A stretch of 38,031 nucleotides of DNA from CAWEHT01 sp963808455 (GTDB lineage: Bacteria > Chloroflexota > Anaerolineae > CG2-30-64-16), in assembly GCA_963808455.1 (NCBI GenBank), contig CAWEHT010000359.1, positions 1 through 38,031 on the forward strand. The letters are read 5' to 3'. Position numbers and translations under genes: made by a program. Below the pieces are notes generated by a model. That model was not told the origin of the DNA. It searched no databases and saw only the letters and a list, made by a program, of their open reading frames with translations. Shown piece after piece: positions 28,755 to 36,760 of the stretch. Every line of letters begins with the position of its first letter. Position 1 is the first letter of the stretch.

Positions 28755-29423
28755 ATGGTGTATCGAGGAAAGCAACGATCATTACCGGAGATCCTGATAG
28801 AGCTCCGTGAAGATGACCCTGAATTCAAGCAAGCGCTGGCGGCGCATGGTCTGCGAGCCGGGCAGGTCGTAGCCGAGCCCGAAGCATTGAGCCAGAACCT
28901 CTTTACCCTCATGAAGGGGCGTGTGCAATTGATCCGTGAAGGCCCCAACGGCCGGCGCCTGGCCCTGGCCACGCTGAATCCTGGGGCCATGTTTGGCGAA
29001 GGGGCGCTCGTGTGCGCCGAAGAACCCTTCGTCAAAGCTGTTGCCTTGACCGACTGCGTGGTATGGATGATGCCGGCGCCCCAGGCCCAGGAACTGGTGT
29101 TGCGGTATCCTGTCCTCAGTTGGGGCATCCTGCAAACGGTGGGTGAACGGCTGGCCCAGGTCGAGAATCGGATGGAGGAGGTGGCCTACAAACGCCTGCC
29201 CGAACGACTGGCCGGTCTGCTCCTCGAGCTGGCCAACGGCGGTCGTTACATTCGAGGCACCAGCCACCAGGCGCTCGCCGATATGTTGGGCACGTATCGC
29301 GAGACCATCAGTGCCATCTTGCGGGGCTTCAAAGACGCTGGACTGGTTGAGTTGGGGTATCGGAAAATTGAGTTGTGTGATCTGCACGGCTTGAAGGCGG
29401 AAGCGGGCAGCGTGGAATCGTGA
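28755..29423 (+). CDS. Crp/Fnr-family transcriptional regulator
   Basis: A 222-aa regulator with an N-terminal cyclic-nucleotide-binding-like beta-barrel (LFTLMKGRVQLIREGPNGRR, LNPGAMFGEGALV), a dimerisation helix (GILQTVGERLAQVENRMEEV) and a Crp-type winged helix (SHQALADMLGTYRETISAIL). There are no N-terminal cysteine clusters for an Fe-S centre, so it is not an oxygen-sensing FNR in the classic sense; the ligand is unknown. ATG 28755 is selected by GGAGG six bases upstream; a TTG at 28710 in the same frame lacks a site. A strong promoter and a strong terminator make it a single-gene unit. A palindrome of the Crp/Fnr type precedes rubrerythrin at 831-850. Confidence 0.9.
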   Translation: MVYRGKQRSLPEILIELREDDPEFKQALAAHGLRAGQVVAEPEALSQNLFTLMKGRVQLIREGPNGRRLALATLNPGAMFGEGALVCAEEPFVKAVALTDCVVWMMPAPQAQELVLRYPVLSWGILQTVGERLAQVENRMEEVAYKRLPERLAGLLLELANGGRYIRGTSHQALADMLGTYRETISAILRGFKDAGLVELGYRKIELCDLHGLKAEAGSVES

Positions 29424-29460
29424 TATAGGTTTTGATGCGGGCTAGTGGCGGAACGGGGAC

Positions 29461-29507
29461 GGGCGGGGAGCAGTGATGGGCAACCAGGCTGCTCCCCGCC
29501 CCTTTTT
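29461..29507 (+). terminator. strong Rho-independent terminator after the Crp/Fnr gene
   Basis: A perfect 13-bp stem (29461-29473 with 29489-29501, GGGCGGGGAGCAG) with a 15-nt loop is followed by CTTTTTAG. Confidence 0.92.
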
Positions 29508-29593
29508 AGCGTTGCCGCAGGCAGGGATCGGCGGGACGCATCGAATTTCTGCGCGGTGCGTAGTACTCAATGGCAATGGCCCATCGGGATTGG

Positions 29594-29602
29594 ATCTGAT
29601 AT
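29594..29602 (+). promoter_or_regulatory. extended -10 promoter of the LON-domain gene
   Basis: TGATATAAT is a full extended -10 element about 55 nt upstream of the ATG at 29657; the -35 (TGGCCC) is poor. Confidence 0.65.
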
Positions 29603-29656
29603 AATGCGTATAGGCCTATTGGAGCGCGTCGGGGCAAGCAGATAGGGAGGTCTGGC

Positions 29657-30190
29657 ATGGACAACACCAGTGAGGTTATCGAACTGCCACTGTTTCCGCT
29701 GAATACTGTGCTGTTTCCCGGCCAGGTGTTACCACTGCACATCTTTGAGCCGCGTTATCAGCAGATGATCCGCCATTGCCTGGCGGAAGACCTATCGTTT
29801 GGCGTAGTCTTGATCCGCAAGGGGCGTGAAGTGGCCGACGAGGAAGCTGAGCCATACACGGTGGGCACGATCGCTCGCATCGTCGAAAGCACGCATCTGC
29901 CGGATGGCAGCATGAACATTGTGACGGTTGGCACGGAGCGCTTTCGGATCCGGCGGCTCATGCACGATCAGCCTTACCTGCGCGGCGAAGTGACCAACTT
30001 TCCGCTGCCTGAAGTCATCGATGCGGAACGGGTCGAGCCGCTGGCCGCCCGTGTCCGCCAGCAGGTTGGCCGTTACGCCAAATTGATCGCCGAAGCTGCT
30101 GGCCTGCAGATCCAGATCGGCGAAATGCCCCAGGTGGCCAGGCAGGTGGGGTATCTCGCCGCGGTTGCCATGCAAATCGACAACGCCGAC
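29657..30190 (+). CDS. LON N-terminal (substrate-binding) domain protein, truncated at the 3' end
   Basis: The N-terminus LPLFPLNTVLFPGQVLPLHI and FEPRYQQMIRHCLAED is the hallmark of standalone LON substrate-binding domain proteins, followed by VGTIARIVESTHLPDGSMNI and VGTERFRIRRLM. The domain continues normally to YLAAVAMQIDNAD (codons ending 30190), where family members continue with a helix and end within about 30 residues. From there the sequence is instead the complement of an RNase E/G gene, and the open frame to 30949 is spurious. ATG 29657 has AGGGAGG upstream. It presumably contributes to protein quality control; function of standalone copies is poorly defined. See the breakpoint finding. 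Confidence 0.8.
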
Positions 30191-30952
30191 CTCCACTGCC
30201 TCTTGCTCGGCAGGGATGTCCTCCTCAGATTCAGGCCCTGGCGGCTCTGGGACCGCATGGCCGTACTTCGCCAGGGATTCTCCAGGCAAAATCTCGAAGG
30301 CAGGAGGAGCAGAACTCTCCTGCCGTGGGACGAACTTGTGCTCTCCCTGGCGATGCTCGCCAAACTTTCGCCCCCGATGCCGCCAGCGGCGACCGCGCGG
30401 CTCGAAATGGCTTGCTGCTCATGCGCTTCTCCCGCCGGTCCAGGTGAAATGGAAGCGGCAGGGGTTGCTCCTGCTGCGGGGGTGGCGCTCGTTTCAGGTG
30501 TGGTTATCTCGACAGGTTGGCTTTCGAGTGGCGCTTGGGCTGGCGCGGCCCCGCTGGGTATCTGTGAGATTGCCGGAACAGGAGCGGCCACTCTGAGGCG
30601 TTGCTTCTTTGTTCGCCGCCTCGGCGGGTGGAGTGGCCGCCGCCGCTGCCTGCGCCTGTTCTGCTGTAAAGCGCACCGCGCGAGCTTCCGCCTCTTCGAG
30701 GACCTTGTCGTAATCATCCTGGTCCTCGAAAAAGAAATCCGAAACGTAGAGGAAGGCGTCTCTCTCCAGCCCGATGTCCACGAAAGCAGATTGCATGCCG
30801 GGAAGCACCCGGCTGACGCGGCCCTTATAGATGCCGCCCACCAACCCCACGTCCGTGTCGCGCTCATAATACACTTCCACCAACTGGTCGTCTTCCAAGA
30901 CAGCCAACTTCGTCTCGTGAGGAGACGAAGAGATGAACATCTCCTTTGACAT
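30191..30952 (-). pseudogene. rne: RNase E/G N-terminal fragment, cut at 30190
   Basis: The minus strand starts MSKEMFISSSPHETKLAVLE, with the S1-domain core VGGIYKGRVSRVLPGMQSAF and VDIGLERDAFLYVSDFFFED. A Pro/Ala/Gln-rich insertion follows (PVPAISQIPSGAAPAQAPLE), then basic RRWRHRGRKFGEHRQGEHKF and AFEILPGESLAKYG, typical of RNase E/G with an interrupted S1 domain. Two frame changes (about 30600 and 30420) are needed. Similarity ends at about 30190, so the catalytic domain is absent. ATG 30952 has AAGGAG five bases upstream. It follows rodA on the same strand, an order I associate with Acidobacteriota. Confidence 0.75.
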
Positions 30953-31304
30953 GGAAACTCCTTTTCAGGGTTTGCCGGGGGATCCATCCGCCGTGGCGGA
31001 GATCAACCCTCAGCTTCCCTGGCCCGGTCGCTTCATCGAACATGAAGCTCATCGCATGCGAGACCGGGCTACATCGATCTCAGGTGGCTTTGATGTCGCG
31101 CCTACAAGCGCGAAGCATTGCGGACCCACCCTGTCCGCAGATCAACTGGCGCTAACGCAGCCAGTTCCAAGGTTCAAACTCCAAGCCGTTGATGAAAACA
31201 TGGTAGCGCCGACCCCACAGCGCGGGGTCAGCGCTACAACACGCCATCAACCTGCCTAAGCCGCACGCCGGATACTTTCCCAGTTACCCTCGAACCGGGT
31301 TCAC
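30953..31304. other. intergenic region between rodA and rne
   Basis: About 350 bases without a gene. It contains the hairpin at 31203-31237 and a smaller dyad (GCGCCTACAAGCGC) near 31098. No promoter could be assigned with confidence. Confidence 0.5.
31203..31237. repeat. hairpin, 14-bp arms with one mismatch
   Basis: GTAGCGCCGACCCC pairs with GGGGTCAGCGCTAC around a 7-nt loop (ACAGCGC). It lies downstream of rodA on the minus strand. No U-run follows, so it is more likely a REP-type or mRNA-stabilising structure than a terminator. Confidence 0.7.
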
Positions 31305-32393
31305 CTAATTGACGAATCGCCTTGCCCGGACATTCATAGCCACGCCCAGGCCCAGAAAGGTGAACAGCAGGGAAGATCCTCCCTGGCTCATGAGCGGCAG
31401 TGGAATGCCCGTCACCGGGAAGAGCCCGATCATCATCCCCGTGTTGATGGCAACCTGGAAGAACAACACCGACGCAAGCCCAACCAGCAGAAACGCTCCA
31501 GCACGATCTGGCGCCATTTGCGCCCCATCCAGCAGGCGGAGCAGCAACGCGAAGTAAAGCAGCAAAACAAACAGCGTACCGACGAATCCCTGTTCCTCCG
31601 CATGGGCCGCAAAAATGGAATCCGCATGGGAGACAGGGATGAAGCCCAGACGGCTTTGGGTGCCGTTTCCGATGCCTTTTCCCCAAAGGCCGCCCGAGCC
31701 GATAGCAATCTTTGTTTGGGTTACCTGGTAGCTGGTGCCTTGCGTGTCCTGTGACGGATGAATGTAGGTCATTATCCTGTCGCGCTGATAAGGCCGTAGG
31801 AAGTGCCATCCCACCGGCAAGGCCAGCGCCCCCAACAAGAAAAGCACGGCAACCTGCTGCCACCGAATGCCAGCGAGCAGAATGCCCGCCGCGACAATCG
31901 CTAAGAATGTCAAAGCTGTACCGAGGTCAGGTTCTAGGGCTACTAGGATAGCCGGCACTCCCGCCAACAAACCTAGCTTGACCAAGTCGCCCCAAGTAGC
32001 GGCTTTACTTCGCCTTTCGGCAAAGTACGCCGCCACCGATAGTATTATAACTAATTTGACTAACTCTGACACTTGGAAAGTAAATCCGCCTAAATGTATC
32101 CATCTCTTCGTCCGGGCGACGGCATGGCCAGCAACTAACATCTCTCCCAAGACGAGCACTGACAAGAGGTACAACCACGGAGTTTGCTCGAGAAGGAAGT
32201 GGTAGTCGAAGTGGCTGATCACTAACGCCAGAACGACGCTTAGGATTAACCAATAAATCTGCTTTTTGTGCTGGCCTTCAAGGGCGGAATGCACCGTGGT
32301 GCTGTAAATTTCAACCACTCCAATCACGGCAATAGCAATAGCCAGTCCAAGAAGCAGCCAATCTATATCGCGAAACCGAAACCGCATGCTCAT
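31305..32393 (-). CDS. rodA: rod shape-determining protein RodA
   Basis: RodA is the SEDS-family glycosyltransferase of the elongasome that polymerises peptidoglycan from lipid II with PBP2. The 362-aa protein has about ten membrane segments (IDWLLLGLAIAIAVIGVVEI, LLAGVPAILVALEPDLGTAL) and SEDS landmarks RTKRWIHLGGFTFQVSELVK, ALEPDLGTALTFLAI, QTKIAIGSGGLWGKGIGNG and SHADSIFAAHAEEQGFVGT, ending GIPLPLMSQGGSSLLFTFLG. The start ATG 32393 lies 17 nt after the mrdA stop, with AGGAGGAG upstream. The gene is intact and lower in GC than genes left of 30 kb. Confidence 0.93.
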   Translation of the reverse strand: MSMRFRFRDIDWLLLGLAIAIAVIGVVEIYSTTVHSALEGQHKKQIYWLILSVVLALVISHFDYHFLLEQTPWLYLLSVLVLGEMLVAGHAVARTKRWIHLGGFTFQVSELVKLVIILSVAAYFAERRSKAATWGDLVKLGLLAGVPAILVALEPDLGTALTFLAIVAAGILLAGIRWQQVAVLFLLGALALPVGWHFLRPYQRDRIMTYIHPSQDTQGTSYQVTQTKIAIGSGGLWGKGIGNGTQSRLGFIPVSHADSIFAAHAEEQGFVGTLFVLLLYFALLLRLLDGAQMAPDRAGAFLLVGLASVLFFQVAINTGMMIGLFPVTGIPLPLMSQGGSSLLFTFLGLGVAMNVRARRFVN

Positions 32394-32410
32394 ACTATTG
32401 CGAACTCCTC

Positions 32411-34321
32411 CTAGCGAAATCCCGCGAGTGTGGCCGGCCTTGTGGATTGCACCGGGACGGCTTTGCTCAGCATTCGCACTTGGTTCTGGGTTTGTACCAG
32501 GGGAGGCTTCTGCGCTGTTTTCTTGTCAAAATAAGCTTTAATCACCTCGCGCGCCAGGGGGGCTGCCACGGTCGAGTGTTCGCCCTGCATGACAAGCGCG
32601 GCCACGACGATCTCAGGTTTACTGCTGGGAGCAAAGCCGACAAACCATGCGTTGTTCTTGAAATTTGCGTTCCGCCCCGATTTCTGCAAATCAACACTGA
32701 CAACCTGGGCGGTCCCGGTCTTGCCGGCAATATCTATTCCCGGGCAGCGAGCGCTGGCGCCCGTCCCTTCGCCTTCGTTGACAACACCCCACATGCCGCG
32801 CGTCAACGCCTCCAGCGTACTCTCGCTCAGAGGAAAGCTCTGCTCGCGATCGTCGGGGGGATCCACTCCCAGGGCCAGCAATTGGTTCCTGAAAGCCAGA
32901 TGGGGGCGGGAGAAGGTTCCGCCCCAGGCGATCGCGCCCATGGTATGAGCTAGCTGCAAAGGCGTAACCGCCACCGCTCCTTGCCCGATGGCTACGGAAA
33001 TAGTCTCGCCCGCCCACCATTTTCGCTTAAAAGACTTTTGTACCCATTCGGGCGAGGGGATCAGTCCTGTCGCCTCGGCAGGCAAATCGATTCCGGTTCG
33101 TGCGCCTAACCCCAGGCGCTTGGCGAAATAGTCGATTTTCTCGATTCCCAGGAGCTTTCCCAGCGTGTAAAAGTACACATCGCAAGAGACAATAATAGCG
33201 CGGTGCAGGTCAACGCTTCCATGTCCCCTGTGCTTCTCCCAGACCCAGTCGTGGTAGGTGTGCCCGTAGATATTAACCACGCCCGCGCAATTCAAGGTGA
33301 AGTCTGGTTGGATGGTCCCTGTTTCCAAGGCGGCGGTAGCAGTAACGACTTTGAAGACCGAGCCCGGCGCCAGTTGGGCCTGTATGGCTTTGTTCATCAT
33401 GGGTTTCATCGGATCGTCGGTGAGTTTTTCCCATTCCCCCCGGTCGATGCGCTTAGCGAAATCGTTGGGGTCAAACGAGGGGTGGCTGACCATGGCCAGC
33501 ACCTCGCCGCTCCGGGGGTCAAGAGCCACGACGGCGCCGGGCTGGTCGCCCAAGGAGGCTTCTGCCGCCATCTGTAAATCCAGGTCAATCGTCAGCCGAA
33601 GGTCGTTTCCCGGCAGGGCGTTGATGGTGGTGAGCGAACCCACTTCCTCACCGCGGCTATTCACAATCACCCGCCTCATGCCGTCACGTCCGGACAGGAC
33701 TTGGTCGTACTGACGCTCGATTCCGAATTTGCCCACCACGTCACCGGGCCGATAAGGTGAGCCGGTCTTGGCGATCATATCCTCCGACACCTCGCCCACG
33801 TAACCCAGGGTTGCTGCGGCTACTTCGCGCTTGGGGTAAAGGCGCTGCTGAACCTGGAGGAGGACCAACTCGGGATACTCAAGCCGGTGAGCTTCCACGA
33901 AGGCGATATCATCGAGAGTCGCTGACTGCTTCAAAACGATAGGTTGAAACCGCGGCAGCCGCGCCGTATGCTCCATCAGACGTTGCATCTCGACGGGGTC
34001 AAGACCCAATCCTCGCGCTATTCCTTCCACGCGCTCGGGCGACAGGATGGACGCGCTTTCGCGCATCAACTGCACACTGAATGCCGGGAAATTGTCCGCC
34101 AGCACGCGCCCTTCGCGGTCCAGAATCCTCCCGCGTGGAGCGATGACCGGCAGGTTGCGAACCCGATTGCGTTCCGCTTGTTCGAGGTAAAAACGATGCT
34201 GGCCGATTTGTATCCGCCAGTATCCCACCAGCAGCCCGAGGAAGGTCAGAGCCACGGCGTATTGGAAGAAAGCAATCTTCCAGCCAGGAAGGCGTTCATG
34301 TTCCGGAAATCGGACTTCCAT
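32411..34321 (-). CDS. mrdA: penicillin-binding protein 2
   Basis: A 636-aa class B transpeptidase of cell elongation. It has a short cytoplasmic tail, one membrane segment (FFQYAVALTFLGLLVGYWRI, about residues 18-37) and a pedestal domain (ERNRVRNLPVIAPRGRILDR, DGMRRVIVNSRGEEVG). The transpeptidase domain has the active-site serine in APGSVFKVVTA (S-x-x-K), the second motif SCDVYFYTLG (SxN-type position as S-C-D) and KTGTAQ in IDIAGKTGTAQVV. It is followed directly by rodA, its functional partner. ATG 34321 has only a weak ribosome-binding site. In related operons mreBCD precede it; here they are absent. Confidence 0.92.
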   Translation of the reverse strand: MEVRFPEHERLPGWKIAFFQYAVALTFLGLLVGYWRIQIGQHRFYLEQAERNRVRNLPVIAPRGRILDREGRVLADNFPAFSVQLMRESASILSPERVEGIARGLGLDPVEMQRLMEHTARLPRFQPIVLKQSATLDDIAFVEAHRLEYPELVLLQVQQRLYPKREVAAATLGYVGEVSEDMIAKTGSPYRPGDVVGKFGIERQYDQVLSGRDGMRRVIVNSRGEEVGSLTTINALPGNDLRLTIDLDLQMAAEASLGDQPGAVVALDPRSGEVLAMVSHPSFDPNDFAKRIDRGEWEKLTDDPMKPMMNKAIQAQLAPGSVFKVVTATAALETGTIQPDFTLNCAGVVNIYGHTYHDWVWEKHRGHGSVDLHRAIIVSCDVYFYTLGKLLGIEKIDYFAKRLGLGARTGIDLPAEATGLIPSPEWVQKSFKRKWWAGETISVAIGQGAVAVTPLQLAHTMGAIAWGGTFSRPHLAFRNQLLALGVDPPDDREQSFPLSESTLEALTRGMWGVVNEGEGTGASARCPGIDIAGKTGTAQVVSVDLQKSGRNANFKNNAWFVGFAPSSKPEIVVAALVMQGEHSTVAAPLAREVIKAYFDKKTAQKPPLVQTQNQVRMLSKAVPVQSTRPATLAGFR

Positions 34322-34572
34322 TTACATAAAGCCACCGGGGCCGAGAATAGGCTTGGTCCGAGCGAACCCGCCTACCTGCTCAGGTCGGTCGCACCGCACA
34401 CTGCCCGGCGACCTATCTCTCTATCAAATCAGAAAGATAGCATACGGAGTGCTACAATTCAAGGCAATTACTTCCCAATTACTTCGCTCACCAATGTAGC
34501 CGGTCGAAGGAGCAGCCCCAGCATGCTGTGGAGCTGCGGGTCAGTCGATGAGAAATGAAGAGACCCGCGTCC
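34322..34572. other. intergenic with weak promoter for mrdA
   Basis: On the minus strand TTGAAT and TATCTT are separated by 17 nt at about 34435-34463, a modest promoter for mrdA-rodA-rne. A hairpin with arms GCGGGTC/GACCCGC spans about 34536-34568 behind the M48 gene and may end its transcript, though no U-run is seen. Confidence 0.4.
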
Positions 34573-35919
34573 TTATGGCGTGGGGTGCGGGACAGGGTTC
34601 TCGAGTTCGTGCAGGTGCTCTGCTTTCCAACGCATAGCAGCGTAGATGCGTGTCCGGCCGCTCGGGTGATCGTAGAAGAGGAACTCCTCAATTGGGCCGG
34701 GATCGAGCTTGCGGTAATCAGCGAGCTTCAGGTCAACCTCGGCTTCGGCATCCGGCTGGCGAGCCGCATTCAGCCCGAAGATGTCCGCTTCGTATTCCTC
34801 GATTCGGGAGTAGGTGTTGAGGATTGGGGTAAGCACGAAGAAGTAGGAAGAAATGAGGAGGGCGAAAAGCGGCAGTGCGGCCAAATCTCCGGCCGCGTGG
34901 GCTCTCCACTTGTCCCCCCAACGCCCCAAGGCCCATTCGGAGCCTTTACGCAGGAAGGCAAACCCTAGGACAACCACAATCCCGAAGAACAACAGGTCCT
35001 TGTAAGCGTGGTGCATGACGTAGTGACCCATTTCATGGCCCATCACCGATTCAATTTCGGCGACAGAGCAGCGCTTCAGCAGGTTATCATTAAGGACAAT
35101 GCGCTCGGTGCCGAGGAACCCGGTGACGAACGCACTCACGCGTGTGGTCTGCCGCGAAGCGTCCTGAACGAAAACGTCCTTAGCCGAAATGCCGTTGGCG
35201 CGCGCCATGCTGAGGATGGGGTCGCGGATAGCGGGGTCTTCGAGTCTCGTGTACTTATTGAACAGCGGGGCGATGAACACCGGTGCGATCAGGAATAAGA
35301 AAGTGAGGAAGGCGAGGCTCGTTAACGCCCCCCAAATCCACCAAGTGCGCGGCAGTCGCCGCACGATGCCGTAAAGCGCCATCAGCAGCAGCCCGCCAAA
35401 AACCACAAAGAGTCCCAGTCCCTTTAATTGATCGCCCAGCCAAGGGCCGAAAGTTTGTGTGGCCAGCCCGTACTTGTGCTCGCGGATGAATCCTTCGTAA
35501 ACCGTGAGAGGGAAGGTAAGCAGCGATGTGAGCACCAGGAACTGGACCCAGTATAGGAAAGTATGGATCGGTTTGAAACGTGTGATTCTCTCTGCCAAGT
35601 CGCGCATGCGCGCCGACAAGCCTGTCACCAGCAATAACAAGAAGACAATTGAGGAAGCCAGGAAATCCCACAGGATGAGCCAGTATCCGCCCTCGAAGTA
35701 GGCATCAGACTTGGCCTTCTTATCCGGCGGCACTTTCGCCAGGTAGGCATTGGTCGCGGCCGCGGGATCAAAGTGCTCGCTAGTTGACGTCGTGGCAATC
35801 GCACCCGTGGGTGTCTGCGGCGCTGCGGTTGCCGCCGTTTGTCCTCGGACATAACTCGTTGAGGTCAACATTGCGAGCACCGCCGCGAAAACTGCTATCA
35901 ACACGATTCTCCGCTGCAT
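34573..35919 (-). CDS. M48-family (Ste24-like) membrane metalloprotease
   Basis: A 448-aa zinc protease of the CAAX prenyl protease 1/Ste24 type. ATG 35919 (GGGAGG five bases upstream) gives a signal-peptide-like start MQRRIVLIAVFAAVLAMLTS; the longer open frame to 36027 lacks a site. Several membrane segments follow (WLILWDFLASSIVFLLLLVT, VVFGGLLLMALYGIV, LTSLAFLTFLFLIAPVFIAP). Ste24 motifs are KDVFVQDASRQTTRVSAFVT and the zinc site H-E-x-x-H in VMGHEMGHYVMHHAYKD, with the downstream glutamate in YSRIEEYEADIFGL. It acts at the membrane, probably on peptides or misfolded proteins; prenylated substrates are not expected in bacteria. The gene is intact. Confidence 0.9.
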   Translation of the reverse strand: MQRRIVLIAVFAAVLAMLTSTSYVRGQTAATAAPQTPTGAIATTSTSEHFDPAAATNAYLAKVPPDKKAKSDAYFEGGYWLILWDFLASSIVFLLLLVTGLSARMRDLAERITRFKPIHTFLYWVQFLVLTSLLTFPLTVYEGFIREHKYGLATQTFGPWLGDQLKGLGLFVVFGGLLLMALYGIVRRLPRTWWIWGALTSLAFLTFLFLIAPVFIAPLFNKYTRLEDPAIRDPILSMARANGISAKDVFVQDASRQTTRVSAFVTGFLGTERIVLNDNLLKRCSVAEIESVMGHEMGHYVMHHAYKDLLFFGIVVVLGFAFLRKGSEWALGRWGDKWRAHAAGDLAALPLFALLISSYFFVLTPILNTYSRIEEYEADIFGLNAARQPDAEAEVDLKLADYRKLDPGPIEEFLFYDHPSGRTRIYAAMRWKAEHLHELENPVPHPTP

Positions 35920-36036
35920 CTGTTCCTCCCGATCAAATGGGGTTGTGGCGCACGCGAAGTCGGACGTTGCGTGACGCGCCGGAATCATAGCATTGCCGTT
36001 TGCAGGTGGCAATGCCCGCGGCTCCACTTCACGGGG

Positions 36037-36420
36037 CTACCAGAGCGTCTTGAGAAGAGGACTTTGGCGAATTCGCTGGTTTTGGGTCACCAAGGTGATT
36101 CCCTCAGCGCGGGCGGTCGCAGCGATAAGGCGATCGGCAGGATCGTGGGAAAAATCTCCAGGAAATTGCCGAGCCAGGGCTGCAATTTCCGGAATAATGG
36201 GCCTGATTTCAGCGCCGGAGTCCTCGCTTAGCGTCCACACTGATGCCTCGACGGTCGCGCCCCTTCACACGCCCTCGCGAGAATAGCATGGCGAGTTCCC
36301 ACAAACTGATCCCAGCCAGCGCTATTCCTTGGTTTCTCCTCGCGCCGCGGATTGCCGAAGCCGCTACCTGCCAAAGCTGATTAGGAGGAGCGACGCATCT
36401 ACGATCGATTTCGGGAGTGA
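36037..36420 (-). pseudogene. PIN-domain (VapC-like) toxin remnant
   Basis: The minus strand contains the pieces KSIVDASLLLI (first Asp strand, about 36400), QLWQVAASAIRGARRNQGIA and LAGISLWELAMLFSRGRVK. After one extra G at about 36262 comes GATVEASVWTLSEDSGAEIR, then PIIPEIAALARQFPGDFSHD and PADRLIAATARAEGITLVTQ. The HDPADRLIAATA motif is typical of PIN ribonucleases of VapBC systems. The N-terminal portion is shortened and needs at least one more frame change. No VapB-like antitoxin is recognised upstream. Confidence 0.6.
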
Positions 36421-36760
36421 TAGGCCAGCGCGGATATCGGGTTCGAGCCCGCAGCCTTTGTCCGCCGTTTAGGGACAACCGACCCAGGAAAGTCGGCGGC
36501 AGGAGCTCAAATAACGACTTGCGTTGCAAGGCCCGTGGCACGTTCTGAGGCCGTCCCGCGGGTCGGCCTTGGACTTCAGCAGAGACAAGGAGGCATAGGT
36601 ACGAAGGAGGGCGAGCACCCGCCACGGCGGATCCACCCCGACGCGAATTCCCGTGCGCCAGGAAGGTTAGCGATCCACCCTGTCCAACGTTTATCGCCTA
36701 CTCATCAGCCCACTGGCAGCCGGAGCTGCTCCTCGCCAACCCGGGACAGGCAGAGCGCTC
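36421..36760. other. no gene recognised
   Basis: About 340 bases between the PIN remnant and the isomerase stop. Open frames in both directions show no family resemblance. Confidence 0.4.

Noticed and set aside
36430..36465. GGTTCGAGCCC resembling a tRNA T-arm
   Set aside because: The 5-bp T stem does not close properly, and no acceptor, D or anticodon arm can be formed around it.
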